The notes under the pieces are model-generated. The model was not told where the DNA came from. It saw only the letters and a list, made by a program, of their open reading frames with translations, and ran no database searches. Made by a program: the position numbers and the translations under genes. This document shows positions 26,128 through 35,271 of a stretch of 64,000 nt of DNA, piece after piece (position 1 is the stretch's first letter; each line of letters starts with the position of its first letter). Location of the stretch: assembly GCA_944383825.1 (NCBI GenBank), contig CALWRA010000003.1, forward strand, positions 102,353 to 166,352. Reading direction: 5' to 3'. This DNA comes from an uncultured Acetatifactor sp. GTDB lineage: Bacteria > Bacillota > Clostridia > Lachnospirales > Lachnospiraceae.

Positions 26128-26155
26128 TTGTTTTTTTGACAGAATTCATTATAAT
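26128..26155 (+). promoter_or_regulatory. Candidate fla/che operon promoter
   Basis: TATAAT (26150-26155) lies 38 bases before the flgB ATG, with TTGTTT (26128-26133) 16 bases upstream of it. A perfect TTGACA at 26136-26141 is only 8 bases from the TATAAT and has no -10 element at the right distance. So either the weaker -35 is used or an activator helps. I saw no sigma-D-type (TAAA...GCCGATAA) promoter here. Confidence 0.5.
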
Positions 26156-26193
26156 AGAATAAAGTAAGAGTGGTGTGCAGAAAGGAGCTTTCT

Positions 26194-26583
26194 ATGATTA
26201 ATACCAATGCGTTTGATTATATCAATGTTCTGGGCAGGGCTGCAGACGCCAGCTGGCTGAGGAATGAAGCAATTTCCAATAACATAGCCAATGCGGACAC
26301 GCCTTTTTATAAGAGGCAGGATGTATCCTTTGAAGCCGAGCTCAAAAGGGCGCTGGGAAATAACAGAAATGAATCGATGGATTCAAAGGTGGCGAATATC
26401 ACTGTAAGTGAGCTTCAGGCCAGACCTTATACGGATTATGAAAATTTTTCCTACAGACTGGATGGGAATAATGTGGATATTGAAAATGAAAATGTGATGC
26501 TCGCAGAGAATCAGCTGAAATATCAGGGGCTTTTGGTAAGCATTAACCAGGAGTTTACCAATCTGCAGGCGGTAATGAGATAA
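26194..26583 (+). CDS. flgB: Flagellar basal-body rod protein FlgB
   Basis: FlgB is the proximal rod subunit, exported by the flagellar type III system. The 129-residue product has the rod/hook signature early on (NEAISNNIANADTPFYKRQDVSFE) and the C-terminal helix with VMLAENQLKYQGLLVSINQEF. Both helices form the D0 coiled coil. ATG 26194 follows AAAGGAG; the reading from 26170 has no ribosome site. It is the first gene of the fla/che operon, followed by flgC after 35 bases. Confidence 0.95.
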   Translation: MINTNAFDYINVLGRAADASWLRNEAISNNIANADTPFYKRQDVSFEAELKRALGNNRNESMDSKVANITVSELQARPYTDYENFSYRLDGNNVDIENENVMLAENQLKYQGLLVSINQEFTNLQAVMR

Positions 26584-26618
26584 AACGGCAGTGAGATAAA
26601 ATAAGGAGACGAATAAGA

Positions 26619-27071
26619 ATGGGTATGTTTTCTGCTTTTAACATTAATGCATCAGGCCTTACCTCTCAGAGATACCGTATGGATGTTATCTCTGAAAATG
26701 TAGCCAATGCCAATACCACGCGCACGGAGGATGGAACGCCTTATGTGAGAAAGGTTGTAACCTTTGCTCAGAAGGGGGGTCAGACGCCCTTCAGCAGAGT
26801 GCTGGGCAGTGTGTCCCTGAGTCATGGCTACAGCGGTCAGGGGGTTAAGGTGGACGGTGTCTATGAGGATACTGAAACGGAAATGAATATGGTCTATGAT
26901 CCCTCCCATCCCGATGCGGATGAAAATGGTTATGTTACATATCCAAACGTTAATATTATTACGGAGATGACGAACCTGATCGATGCAAGCAGGGCGTATG
27001 AGGCCAATGCTACGGCGTTCAACGCAAGCAAATCCATGGCCCTGCAGGGACTTCAGCTGACACAGCAGTAA
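26619..27071 (+). CDS. flgC: Flagellar basal-body rod protein FlgC
   Basis: Second rod subunit, exported through the flagellar apparatus. The 150-residue product starts MFSAFNINASGLTSQRYRMD, continues with the conserved ENVANANTTRTEDGTPYVRK, and ends in the D0 helix (NLIDASRAYEANATAFNASK). AAGGAG precedes ATG 26619. It lies between flgB and fliE, but a 136-base gap separates it from fliE, the longest gap in the first half of the operon. Confidence 0.95.
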   Translation: MGMFSAFNINASGLTSQRYRMDVISENVANANTTRTEDGTPYVRKVVTFAQKGGQTPFSRVLGSVSLSHGYSGQGVKVDGVYEDTETEMNMVYDPSHPDADENGYVTYPNVNIITEMTNLIDASRAYEANATAFNASKSMALQGLQLTQQ

Positions 27072-27112
27072 TGTTTGCTTGGCCATTTGAGCCAGGAGGG
27101 GATACGATTCCG

Positions 27113-27141
27113 GCGAAAAGAGCCCTTTGCAGACTTTTCGC
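27113..27141 (+). other. Hairpin in the flgC-fliE gap
   Basis: GCGAAAAG (27113-27120) and CTTTTCGC (27134-27141) form a perfect 8-bp stem with a 13-base loop. No T run follows (TGACATAAATAAAA), so it is unlikely to terminate. It could be an mRNA processing or stability element that separates the rod genes from fliE. I see no promoter in this 136-base gap. Confidence 0.45.
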
Positions 27142-27207
27142 TGACATAAATAAAATGCCGCGGGGAAACGAAAAGGTTTTGAGCGCGGGGTGAGAGGAGT
27201 ACATAAA

Positions 27208-27561
27208 ATGGATTTATCAGCAATAAGCAGTCTTTCTGGAGTCGGCGCCCTTGCACAGGTAGGGGCGGAGAGAGGGATAACTGCGGCTTCGTTGACAGGA
27301 ACGCTTACGGAAAAGGGCGAAAAGACAGAAGGGACTCTGTTTGATGCTTTTTTAAATACGGCCATAGACAATATACAAACCACCAACAGTTATCTTTCGG
27401 ATGCGGAAAATGAGGAGATTAAGTTTGCACTTGGCGAAACGGAAAACACTCATGATCTGACGATTGCGCTTTGGAAAGCATCTACCGCGCTGCAGTATAC
27501 GGTTGCGATACGGGACAAGGTTCTGGAGGCTTACCGCGAGCTCATGCAGATTCAGATATAA
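27208..27561 (+). CDS. fliE: Flagellar hook-basal body complex protein FliE
   Basis: FliE links the MS-ring to the rod and is needed early in export. The 117-residue product has the family C-terminus: DAFLNTAIDNIQTTN, then GETENTHDLTIALWKASTALQYTVAIRDKVLEAY in overlapping segments, with the HD and the final helix as expected. ATG 27208 is chosen because GAGAGGAG is 8 bases upstream. It is followed by fliF after 21 bases. Confidence 0.93.
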   Translation: MDLSAISSLSGVGALAQVGAERGITAASLTGTLTEKGEKTEGTLFDAFLNTAIDNIQTTNSYLSDAENEEIKFALGETENTHDLTIALWKASTALQYTVAIRDKVLEAYRELMQIQI

Positions 27562-27582
27562 TAGAGCTGGGAGAAGAATATC

Positions 27583-29178
27583 ATGACAGATAAGCTGAAA
27601 GAAATACCCGCAAAAGTACTGGAGTGGTGGAATAAATTTACCGCCAGACAAAAGACCGTGATCATCGGTATCGGGGCGGTGGTTATTTTCACTTTTGCAA
27701 TTATCATATATGTTTTTTCACAGCCCCAATATTCAAGGCTGATCGTTTGTGAAACAACGGCCGATGCGGCGGAGGTCATTGACATTTTGGATGGAGCCGG
27801 CATTGCCCACAGAGAATCCAGCGATGGATTGACGGTCGACGTGGAGACGGAGCAGCTCTCGGCGGCAAATCTGGCCATGGGATCTGCGGGGTACGTGCCG
27901 GACGACTACGCTCCGGAGGATGCCTTGAGCGGCGGAATGTCCACTACGGCAGCTGACAAGGAAAAACTATGGGGCGTCTATCTGGAAAGACAGCTTTCCA
28001 AGGATTTGTCGGCTTTAAGCAATGTAAAAAGCGCAACCGTGCGCTTGCACATTCCCGAGCAGAACGGAACTCTCATTGCGCAGCAGCAGGAATCTTCCGC
28101 TTTTATCCAACTGGAATTGGATGGGACTTTTACCTCCGCCAATGCTGCGGCAGTGGCTAAAGCGGCTGCTACCTATCTGGGAAATGAGACCACGGCGAAT
28201 ATTACGATTATTGATAGTGATTCCAATATCCTGTTTGAAGGTGGAGATGATTATACTTCGGCGGGAATTGCAGGCTCCATGCAGGAGCTTCAGAACCAGG
28301 CGGAATCCATGGTGGCAAATCAGGTAAAAAAGGTTCTTTTTGGCACGAACCAATACAATGCCATTGAGGTGACCAGCCATCTGGCGATGGATTATTCCAA
28401 TTACGAGGAGACGGTAAAGGAATATTACGCCAATGATGGAAGGGAAGAGGGGATGATCGCCCATCAGGACACGTTTGATTCTGAGAGCGACAGCGGCGGG
28501 AGCGCAGTGCCCGGCGCGGAATCCAATGATGGAACGGTTGAGGTTTACCCTGACTCGGGCACCACATCCACTACACAGTCAGAAACCTCCACAGATTATC
28601 TTCCTAATGAATCCATTAATTACAGTGTGACTCCGGCGGGAGGGATAGATTATTCACAGTCATCCATATCGATTGCTGCCATTACATGGAATGAGATTTA
28701 TGAGGATGATGTGGAGCGCCAGGGGCTTTTGGACGGCATTACCTGGGAGGAGTATAAGGCGGCAAACAGTGCGGATGTAAGAATGGATGTTGATCAGGAT
28801 TTTTACAGCATGGTTGCCAATGCTACCGGAATCAGTGAAGACAGGATTACGATTGTGGCTTATGAATCTCCTGTTTTTTACGACAGCGAGGGGATGAATG
28901 TCAGCTGGACCACGGTTTTGAGCGTTCTAATGCTTATAGTGATTTTGGCTCTGTTGGCTTTTGTGGTTCTGCGCAGTATGCGCACCAGGATGGTTGCGGT
29001 TCAGGAAGAAGAGCTTTCTGTGGAAAATCTTCTGCAGTCTGTTCCGGAACAGCAGCTTGAGGATATTGATGTAGAGACGAAATCTGAGACGCGCAAGATG
29101 ATAGAAAAGTTTGTGGATGAGAATCCGGAGGCGGCTGCAAGCCTGCTGCGTAACTGGCTGAATGAGGATTGGAATTAA
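27583..29178 (+). CDS. fliF: Flagellar MS-ring protein FliF
   Basis: FliF forms the membrane ring on which the rod, switch and export gate assemble. The 531-residue protein has a first membrane helix near residues 27-48 (TVIIGIGAVVIFTFAIIIYV) and the YscJ-like domain (VDILDGAGIAHRESSDGLTV, LSNVKSATVRLHIP). A low-complexity Ser/Thr/Asp-rich region lies around residues 300-345. The second helix is near 445-465 (VLSVLMLIVILALLAFVVL). The cytoplasmic tail ends ASLLRNWLNEDWN, the FliG-binding element. It is followed by fliG. Confidence 0.95.
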   Translation: MTDKLKEIPAKVLEWWNKFTARQKTVIIGIGAVVIFTFAIIIYVFSQPQYSRLIVCETTADAAEVIDILDGAGIAHRESSDGLTVDVETEQLSAANLAMGSAGYVPDDYAPEDALSGGMSTTAADKEKLWGVYLERQLSKDLSALSNVKSATVRLHIPEQNGTLIAQQQESSAFIQLELDGTFTSANAAAVAKAAATYLGNETTANITIIDSDSNILFEGGDDYTSAGIAGSMQELQNQAESMVANQVKKVLFGTNQYNAIEVTSHLAMDYSNYEETVKEYYANDGREEGMIAHQDTFDSESDSGGSAVPGAESNDGTVEVYPDSGTTSTTQSETSTDYLPNESINYSVTPAGGIDYSQSSISIAAITWNEIYEDDVERQGLLDGITWEEYKAANSADVRMDVDQDFYSMVANATGISEDRITIVAYESPVFYDSEGMNVSWTTVLSVLMLIVILALLAFVVLRSMRTRMVAVQEEELSVENLLQSVPEQQLEDIDVETKSETRKMIEKFVDENPEAAASLLRNWLNEDWN

Positions 29179-29205
29179 GGGGCTTAAAGGAAGGGTGTGC
29201 ATTTT

Positions 29206-30222
29206 ATGGCTAAGACAAAAGATGGCGATATTTCCGGTTTGCAGAAGGCGGCGATTTTGTTGATTTCTCTTGGGCCGGAGCGCTCAGCCGGTGTTTTCAA
29301 GCATTTAAAAGAAGATGAAATAGAAGAACTGACTTTGGAGATTGCCAATACCAGGAGCGTGACGCCCCAGGTTAAGGAAGAGGTTATTAACGAATTTTAT
29401 GAGGTGTGCCTTGCCCAGCAGTATATTGCAGAGGGAGGCATCTCCTATGCGAAAGAGCTTTTGGAAAAGGCTCTTGGCCCGGAAAAGGCAATGGATGTAA
29501 TCGGAAAGCTGACGGCATCTTTGCAAGTGAAGCCCTTTGAATTTGTTAGAAAAACAGATGCTTCACAGCTGATTAACTTTATTCAGGATGAGCATCCTCA
29601 GACGATTGCGCTGATTTTATCTTATCTGTCGCCCAATCAGGCTGCGTTGATTGTTTCATCGCTGCCCCCGGACAGGCAGGCGGAGGTGGCGCGGAGAATC
29701 GCGGTGATGGACAGAACCAGTCCGGAGGTAATCAAGGAAGTGGAAAAGGTGCTGGAATCCAAGCTGGCAAGCCTTGTAAATCAGGATTACACCATTATCG
29801 GCGGCGTGGATGCAGTGGTGGAAATTCTCAACACTGTGGACCGCGGAACGGAAAAACATATCATGGAAACTCTGGAGATCGAAGAACCGGAGCTTGCGGA
29901 CGAGATTCGGAAAAAAATGTTTGTGTTCGAGGATATTCTGCTTTTGGACGACAGGGCCATACAGAGAGTGCTGCGTGACGTGGATAATAACGATCTTGCC
30001 ATTGCTCTTAAGGGCGCTAATGAACAAGTTCAGAATGCAGTGTTTAACAATATGTCCAAGCGTCTTGCGGTTATGATCAGAGAAGATATGGAGTTTATGG
30101 GTCCTGTCCGCATGAAGGATGTGGAAGAGGCACAGCAGAAGATTGTCAATATTATCAGAAAGCTGGAGGATGCAGGAGAAATCGTTATATCCAGAGGCGG
30201 AGGTGACGAGATCGTTGTCTAG
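29206..30222 (+). CDS. fliG: Flagellar motor switch protein FliG
   Basis: FliG is the switch component that binds FliF and interacts with MotA to produce torque. The 338-residue product has the N-terminal domain (GLQKAAILLISLGPERSAGVFKHL). The middle domain carries the EHPQTIALILSYL motif, and the C-terminal domain has the charged torque helix (MFVFEDILLLDDRAIQRVLRDV in part). I choose ATG 29206, with AAGGG 10 bases upstream. GTG 29197 is also possible, because AAAGG lies 6 bases before it. The stop overlaps the fliH start by 8 bases. Confidence 0.95.
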   Translation: MAKTKDGDISGLQKAAILLISLGPERSAGVFKHLKEDEIEELTLEIANTRSVTPQVKEEVINEFYEVCLAQQYIAEGGISYAKELLEKALGPEKAMDVIGKLTASLQVKPFEFVRKTDASQLINFIQDEHPQTIALILSYLSPNQAALIVSSLPPDRQAEVARRIAVMDRTSPEVIKEVEKVLESKLASLVNQDYTIIGGVDAVVEILNTVDRGTEKHIMETLEIEEPELADEIRKKMFVFEDILLLDDRAIQRVLRDVDNNDLAIALKGANEQVQNAVFNNMSKRLAVMIREDMEFMGPVRMKDVEEAQQKIVNIIRKLEDAGEIVISRGGGDEIVV

Positions 30223-31099
30223 TAATTTATTAAAAAGGAGTTACACCCATGTGCTGCAGGGTGAAAAGCGCGTAATCGACAGCAATGATCTGATAACAAA
30301 AAGAATAGAGGAACTGGCAGAGAAAATGCGCCTGCCGGAAAACCAGGGATTTGAACCGGGTCTAAGAGCGGAGTCCGTTGATACTCTTTTGCAGGAAGAT
30401 AATGATAATGGTGAGGAAACTGCGAAGAGCAGCGTTATAAAGGCTGATACGGGAGCTGAGGCCGGAGAGGCTCTTGCAAAGGCAAGAGAAGAGGCTGAGC
30501 TTGTGGTGAATAAGGCCAAGGAGGAGGCTGAAGCGCTGAAAAAGGAGGCTCTTGTTCAGGCAGAGAAAGAAAAAAACGCAGTTTTGGAACAGGCCAGAGC
30601 TCAGGGCTATGAAGAAGGGCAGAATAAGGCCAGGGCAGAAAACGCTCGGCTCGAGCAGGAGTGGAAGAATAAAAGCAGAGATTTGGAAGCGTCATACCAG
30701 AAAAAGCTGGACGAGCTGGAGCCGCAGTTTATCGACACGATTACCGGTATTTACGAGCATATTTTCCATGTAGACCTTCAGGGGTACAGAGAAGTGCTTG
30801 TCTATCTGATTTCCGCCACTATGCGGAAAATTGAAGACAATCGTAATTTTATTATTCATGTTTCCAAGGAGGATTATCCCTATGTCAGCATGGAGAAAAA
30901 GCAGCTTTTATCAGGAATGTCGGCGGCAAACAGCGATGTGGAGATTGTGGAGGATTTGACGCTGAGTAAGAATCAGTGTTTGATTGAAACAGAAGGCGGA
31001 ATTTTCGACTGCGGGGTGGGCACTCAGCTTACGGAGCTTGGGCAGAAGCTGAAGCTTTTATCCTATGACAAACAACCTGGGAAACAGGAGCGGGCATGA
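30215..31099 (+). CDS. fliH: Flagellar assembly protein FliH
   Basis: FliH is the stator-like partner of the export ATPase FliI. The 294-residue product begins SSNLLKRSYTHVLQGEKRVIDSN. A Glu/Ala/Lys-rich coiled coil follows (residues about 75-175, with AKEEAEALKKEA-type repeats). The C-terminal V-ATPase E-like domain completes it (FIDTITGIYEHIF, LYLISATMRK-like region, LIETEGGIFDCG). I choose TTG 30215 because GGAGGTGA lies 8 bases upstream. It starts inside the last codons of fliG (TTGTCTAG overlap). A nominally longer reading from 30119 is only a shadow of the fliG sequence. Confidence 0.88.
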   Translation: MSSNLLKRSYTHVLQGEKRVIDSNDLITKRIEELAEKMRLPENQGFEPGLRAESVDTLLQEDNDNGEETAKSSVIKADTGAEAGEALAKAREEAELVVNKAKEEAEALKKEALVQAEKEKNAVLEQARAQGYEEGQNKARAENARLEQEWKNKSRDLEASYQKKLDELEPQFIDTITGIYEHIFHVDLQGYREVLVYLISATMRKIEDNRNFIIHVSKEDYPYVSMEKKQLLSGMSAANSDVEIVEDLTLSKNQCLIETEGGIFDCGVGTQLTELGQKLKLLSYDKQPGKQERA

Positions 31100-32403
31100 T
31101 AGTTGATTTTGAGAAATATAAAAAAATAGAGGATAAAACCTTTTTCAGAAAGCTGGGCAAGGTTGTCAATGTAGTGGGATTGACGATTGAATCAGCAGGG
31201 CCAGACGCAAAGCTGGGAGACATTTGCAGAATCTTTCCGGAGGGAGATAATGATCCGGCCCCTATTATGGCGGAAGTTGTAGGGTTTAAGGACAGAAAAA
31301 CTTTGTTGATGCCCTATGAGGCGGTGGATGGCATTGGGCTGGGATGCATGGTGGAAAATACCAATTATCCGCTCAGGGTGCAGGTAAGTGAAAGCCTCTT
31401 GGGTAAGACGCTGGACGGACTGGGACGCCCTATCAGCGGGGAATTAGTAGAGGGAGCAAGCTATCCGGTAGAGTCGGCCCCTCCGGATCCCATGAGTCGA
31501 ACCATCATTGATCAGGTGCTTCCTCTTGGGGTGAAGGCGGTAGACGGACTGATTACGGTGGGGAAGGGTCAAAGGATTGGTATTTTTGCAGGTTCAGGCG
31601 TGGGAAAATCCACTCTGATGGGAATGTTCGCCAGAAACACCAGAGCCGACATTAATGTGATTGGCTTGATTGGAGAGCGGGGAAGAGAGGTTCGCGAATT
31701 TATTGAGCGAGATCTGGGTGAGGAAGGTATGAAGAGATCTGTGGTAGTGGTCGCCACGTCTGACCGCCCTGCACTGGAGAGAAATAAAGCGGCAAAGACG
31801 GCTACGGCTATTGCGGAATATTTTCGGGACCAGGGCAAGGACGTGCTTCTGATGATGGATTCTCTGACAAGATTTTCCATGGCTCAAAGGGAGATTGGTC
31901 TTGCCAGCGGGGAGCCTCCTGTGAGCAGGGGTTATCCGCCCAGTGTGTATTCTGAAATGCCGAAGCTGCTGGAGAGGGCGGGGCGCGCTTCAAAGGGATC
32001 CATCACCGGTCTTTACACAGTGCTTGTGGACGGCGATGACTTTAATGAGCCCATTACGGATACAGCCCGCAGCATTTTGGACGGACATATTATGCTTAGC
32101 AGAAAACTGGGACATAAAAATCATTATCCGGCCATAGACATTCTACAGAGTATTTCAAGATGTATGAGTCAGATAGCTGACAGAGAGCACAAGCAGGCGG
32201 CTGGAAAATTAAAGACGGTGCTTGCTACTTATAACGAAGCGGAAGATCTGATTAATATCGGAGCTTACAAAAATGGAAGCAATCCTTCTATTGACTATGC
32301 AATCGGCAAGATTGATGCAGTGAATGAATTTTTGTGCCAGGGTGTGGAAGAAAAATTCGAATTTGAGGAAACTGTGGCGGCTTTGGAAAAGCTGTTCCAG
32401 TAA
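31096..32403 (+). CDS. fliI: Flagellum-specific export ATPase FliI
   Basis: FliI energises unloading of export substrates at the gate. The 435-residue protein resembles F1-beta. Walker A is GIFAGSGVGKST near residue 160, followed by LIGERGREVREF, Walker B VLLMMDSLTRFSMAQRE, and SVYSEMPKLLERAGR. It overlaps fliH by an ATGA junction, so translation is coupled. It is followed by fliJ after 33 bases. Confidence 0.97.
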   Translation: MIVDFEKYKKIEDKTFFRKLGKVVNVVGLTIESAGPDAKLGDICRIFPEGDNDPAPIMAEVVGFKDRKTLLMPYEAVDGIGLGCMVENTNYPLRVQVSESLLGKTLDGLGRPISGELVEGASYPVESAPPDPMSRTIIDQVLPLGVKAVDGLITVGKGQRIGIFAGSGVGKSTLMGMFARNTRADINVIGLIGERGREVREFIERDLGEEGMKRSVVVVATSDRPALERNKAAKTATAIAEYFRDQGKDVLLMMDSLTRFSMAQREIGLASGEPPVSRGYPPSVYSEMPKLLERAGRASKGSITGLYTVLVDGDDFNEPITDTARSILDGHIMLSRKLGHKNHYPAIDILQSISRCMSQIADREHKQAAGKLKTVLATYNEAEDLINIGAYKNGSNPSIDYAIGKIDAVNEFLCQGVEEKFEFEETVAALEKLFQ

Positions 32404-32436
32404 GTTTTTACAGGATAGGAAGAGCGGTGGACGCAG

Positions 32437-32892
32437 ATGGCGAGATTTCGATATTCCCTGCAGAGCATCTTAAATATCAAACTGAAGATGGAGACTTTGG
32501 CAAAGCAGGAATTTGCGGCGGCTAAGAATGCTCTTGACAGAGAAGAGGAACGTCTCCGGAAGTTGAAGGTCAGAAAGACCTATTATGAAGAACAGGCAGG
32601 CTCTCTTCTTTCCGGCAAATTAAATATAAGGGATATTGAAGACAATAATGAAGCGATTCTCCGCATGGACGAGTATATTGAAGAACAGATTGTTCGGGTG
32701 GAGAAAGCGGAAGCGGCTCTTGACGCTGCCAGGGAGAAGCTGACAGAGGTAATGAAGGAGCGCAAGACCCACGAATCCCTGAGAGAGAAAGCCTTTGAAA
32801 GCTTTCTGCAGGAGGAGAACAGACAGGAGAGCAAAGCGGTAGACGAACTGACCAGCTATACTTATGGTCAGAAACAGCAGGTGAGTGAATAA
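32437..32892 (+). CDS. fliJ: Flagellar export chaperone FliJ
   Basis: FliJ is the small coiled-coil stalk in the FliI ring that couples the ATPase to FlhA. The 151-residue product starts MARFRYSLQSILNIK, which is typical. It is almost entirely charged alpha-helix (KQEFAAAKNALDREEERLRKL, EKAEAALDAAREKLTEV) with no Cys and no membrane segment. It follows fliI and its stop overlaps the next ATG by 1 base, as is usual in fla operons. Confidence 0.88.
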   Translation: MARFRYSLQSILNIKLKMETLAKQEFAAAKNALDREEERLRKLKVRKTYYEEQAGSLLSGKLNIRDIEDNNEAILRMDEYIEEQIVRVEKAEAALDAAREKLTEVMKERKTHESLREKAFESFLQEENRQESKAVDELTSYTYGQKQQVSE

Positions 32893-33767
32893 TGGCAAAA
32901 GGAATCAATGCGGAGAAGCTGAGTGCTCCCACAGAAAAGCAAAAACTTGAAATGGAAAAAAAGGAATTGAAACAGCAGCAAAGAGAGCAGCGGAAAGAGG
33001 CTAAGCGCAGGGCCAGAGAAATTGCCAGACAGGAAGAGGCTCTGGGTGAAGGAGAAGAAAGCAATGGGCTTGTGACTTTTGGGGCTACGATCCTGATTGT
33101 TGTGCTGTGGCTTGCTGTTATATGCGTTGTGATAAAGCTGGATGTAGGCGGCTTTGGAAGCAGAGTGCTGACCCCCGTGCTTAAGGATGTACCGGTTTTG
33201 AACAGAATTCTTCCGGGGCAGGCAGTGACGGAGACGACAGATCCCGATAGCTACGGAGGATATACAAGCCTGGAGGATGCTGTAGCCCAGATCAGAAGCC
33301 TGGAGCTTCAGCTGGAACAGGCGCAGAATGAGTCCCAGTCAAAGGATGAGGAGCTGGAGAGTCTGAGGTCTGAGGTGCTTAGGCTTCAGGAATTTGAGCA
33401 ACGGCAGGTAGAATTCCAGAGAATACAGACACAATTCTATGAAGAGGTAGTGTATGCCGATAACGGACCGGGTGCGGAGGAATATCAGAAATATTATGAA
33501 TCTATGGACCCTGCCACGGCGGAGTATATTTACAGGCAAGTAGTCGCTCAGCTCGAGGAGAGCCAGGAGGTACAGGATTACGCAGAGGCTTATTCTCAAA
33601 TGAAGCCCAAAGAGGCGGCGGGAATTTTTGAGGCAATGACGGATGATCTGGATTTGGCTGCCAGAATACTGGGTGTAATGAGTGCAGAGGACAGAGGAAA
33701 TATATTGGGACAAATGGATCCGGATGTTGCGGCAAGACTGACTAAGATTATGGATCCGGAATCTTAA
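32892..33767 (+). CDS. MotE/YlxF-like membrane coiled-coil protein of the fla operon
   Basis: The product has 291 residues. A highly basic coiled-coil cytoplasmic part (KKELKQQQREQRKEAKRRARE) is followed by one membrane helix (FGATILIVVLWLAVICVVIKL, about residues 57-77). An extracytoplasmic coiled coil comes next (SLELQLEQAQNESQSKDEELESL in part). The C-terminal MgtE-N-like domain has the duplicated M-x-P/D-x2-A-A pattern (SQMKPKEAAGIFEAMTDD, then GQMDPDVAARLTKIM). This is the MotE/YlxF architecture that occurs between fliJ and fliK. Such proteins are thought to stabilise the motor or stator; the exact role is unsettled. Confidence 0.8.
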   Translation: MAKGINAEKLSAPTEKQKLEMEKKELKQQQREQRKEAKRRAREIARQEEALGEGEESNGLVTFGATILIVVLWLAVICVVIKLDVGGFGSRVLTPVLKDVPVLNRILPGQAVTETTDPDSYGGYTSLEDAVAQIRSLELQLEQAQNESQSKDEELESLRSEVLRLQEFEQRQVEFQRIQTQFYEEVVYADNGPGAEEYQKYYESMDPATAEYIYRQVVAQLEESQEVQDYAEAYSQMKPKEAAGIFEAMTDDLDLAARILGVMSAEDRGNILGQMDPDVAARLTKIMDPES

Positions 33768-33867
33768 ATCATATCCGTGTTACGGATGACAGATTGCTAA
33801 TATTATGGTTTGAATGCCTTATCAGGCTTTCAAATAAATACATTTCAAACAGAAAGGAGGATTGAGA

Positions 33868-35250
33868 ATGACAAGCACACCTGTAAAGGACATGGGAAGT
33901 GTGATGAGAGGGGCAACGCAGACTTTTGCTGCATCAGGAAAGACTGCCGCTTCGGGCTTTCAGCAAATACTGAGCCAGCACACGGATCAAAGCGGCGCTC
34001 AGAGGTCTGCCTGGGAAGATACTGACCCGGCAGAAAAGGCAGCATCTTCCGGCGCTAAAACTGCCGCTGATTCTTTGAGAGCAAAAGAGCCGTCAGGCAC
34101 AAAGCTGTCTGAAAAGACGGAAGCTGCCGGGGATGATGAGCTTACCCAGGAAGAACTGGAGCGGGCCTTGGAAATGCTGGGAAGCGTTTCGGCTCAGCTT
34201 ATGGAGGAAATTGCCGGAGCGCTGGGAATGACGCAGGAAGAACTGCAAAGTCTGCTGGGGGAGCTTAATATGCAGCCCATGGATCTGCTGAATCCAGAAC
34301 AGTTAAGCAGCTTTCTGTTGTCTGCGCTGGGAGCGGAGGATTCTTTCTCCTTGCTTACGGATGGAGAGCTGTATCAGAGCTATCGGTCTATTATGGACCG
34401 GCTGAATGCACTTTTGGAGCAGACCGGCGAGGCGCTTTCGCTGAGCAGTGAGCAGCTTGTACAGTTGGCGGAGCGGGCGGCGGATGGAGATCTTCAAGCT
34501 GAGAATGCGCAGGATGCCATATCTGTGGAAATTCTGACGCAGGAAACCGAAGGAGGAGACATATCTGCCGAGGGCTCCGAAGAGACGGGAAAGACTGCTC
34601 AGACATTGACTGAGGGCAACAATGCAGGTGCAAAAGAGGTTCTTGAGTCGCAAAAACAGACTTCGGCTCAGTCGGATGAAGGAAATGGACGCCAGACTGG
34701 GCAGGAGCAGGGACAAAATGGAAATATTCTTTTGCAGAATCTGCGGGCAGAAAGTCTTCAGCCACAGCAGGCCTCTGACAGCGCAATTTCCTGGAGTTAT
34801 GATACTCAGGATATAATGCGTCAGATTATGGATTATATGAAGATCCAGATCAAACCGGGAGTATCAAGCATTGAAATGCAGCTGCATCCCGAAAGTCTTG
34901 GAACCGTGCACGTTCAGGTGATTTCAAAGGGAGGAGCCGTGACGGCTCACTTTGTTACGCAGAATGAAACGGTTAAGGCCGCTTTGGAGAGCCAGATGGT
35001 GCAGCTGAAAGAAAGCTTCAGCGAACAGGGAGTAAAAATTGAGGCTGTAGAGGTGACTGTGCAGACTCATCAGTTTGAGAGAAATCTTGAACAGGGCAGA
35101 GGCAGACGGCAGGAGGAGAATCATCCGAAGAACAGAAGCAGAAGAATTAATTTGAATGATGCTTTTGACATGCAGGAAATGGATGAGGAAGAAATGCTGG
35201 AGGCAGATATGATGGCTGCTACTGGCAGTACGGTAAATTTTACCGCTTAA
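33868..35250 (+). CDS. fliK: Flagellar hook-length control protein FliK
   Basis: FliK is exported during hook growth and switches export specificity at the right hook length. The 460-residue product has a long Ala/Ser/Gln/Glu-rich N-terminal region, as expected of the molecular ruler. The conserved C-terminal domain has IKPGVSSIEMQLHPESLGTV, GAVTAHFVTQNETVKAAL and the VEVTVQTHQF element. An acidic tail ends it (MDEEEMLEADMM). ATG 33868 follows AAAGGAGG at 8 bases. Sequence of the N-terminal part is expected to be poorly conserved. Confidence 0.88.
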   Translation: MTSTPVKDMGSVMRGATQTFAASGKTAASGFQQILSQHTDQSGAQRSAWEDTDPAEKAASSGAKTAADSLRAKEPSGTKLSEKTEAAGDDELTQEELERALEMLGSVSAQLMEEIAGALGMTQEELQSLLGELNMQPMDLLNPEQLSSFLLSALGAEDSFSLLTDGELYQSYRSIMDRLNALLEQTGEALSLSSEQLVQLAERAADGDLQAENAQDAISVEILTQETEGGDISAEGSEETGKTAQTLTEGNNAGAKEVLESQKQTSAQSDEGNGRQTGQEQGQNGNILLQNLRAESLQPQQASDSAISWSYDTQDIMRQIMDYMKIQIKPGVSSIEMQLHPESLGTVHVQVISKGGAVTAHFVTQNETVKAALESQMVQLKESFSEQGVKIEAVEVTVQTHQFERNLEQGRGRRQEENHPKNRSRRINLNDAFDMQEMDEEEMLEADMMAATGSTVNFTA

Positions 35251-35271
35251 AAAAGAGAAGGGAGTGATAAA

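Noticed and set aside
26136..26155. TTGACA/TATAAT pair before flgB as a standard promoter
   Set aside because: The two perfect hexamers are only 8 bases apart, which is too close; TTGTTT at 16 bases is the usable partner.
30119..30214. Longer N-terminus for FliH starting at 30119
   Set aside because: The extra 32 codons lie wholly within the end of fliG in another frame and have no ribosome site. TTG 30215 with GGAGGTGA fits far better.
33440..33475. GCCGATAA-like sigma-D -10 element inside the MotE-like gene
   Set aside because: There is no TAAA-type -35 element at the proper distance and it lies within coding sequence, so it is probably chance.
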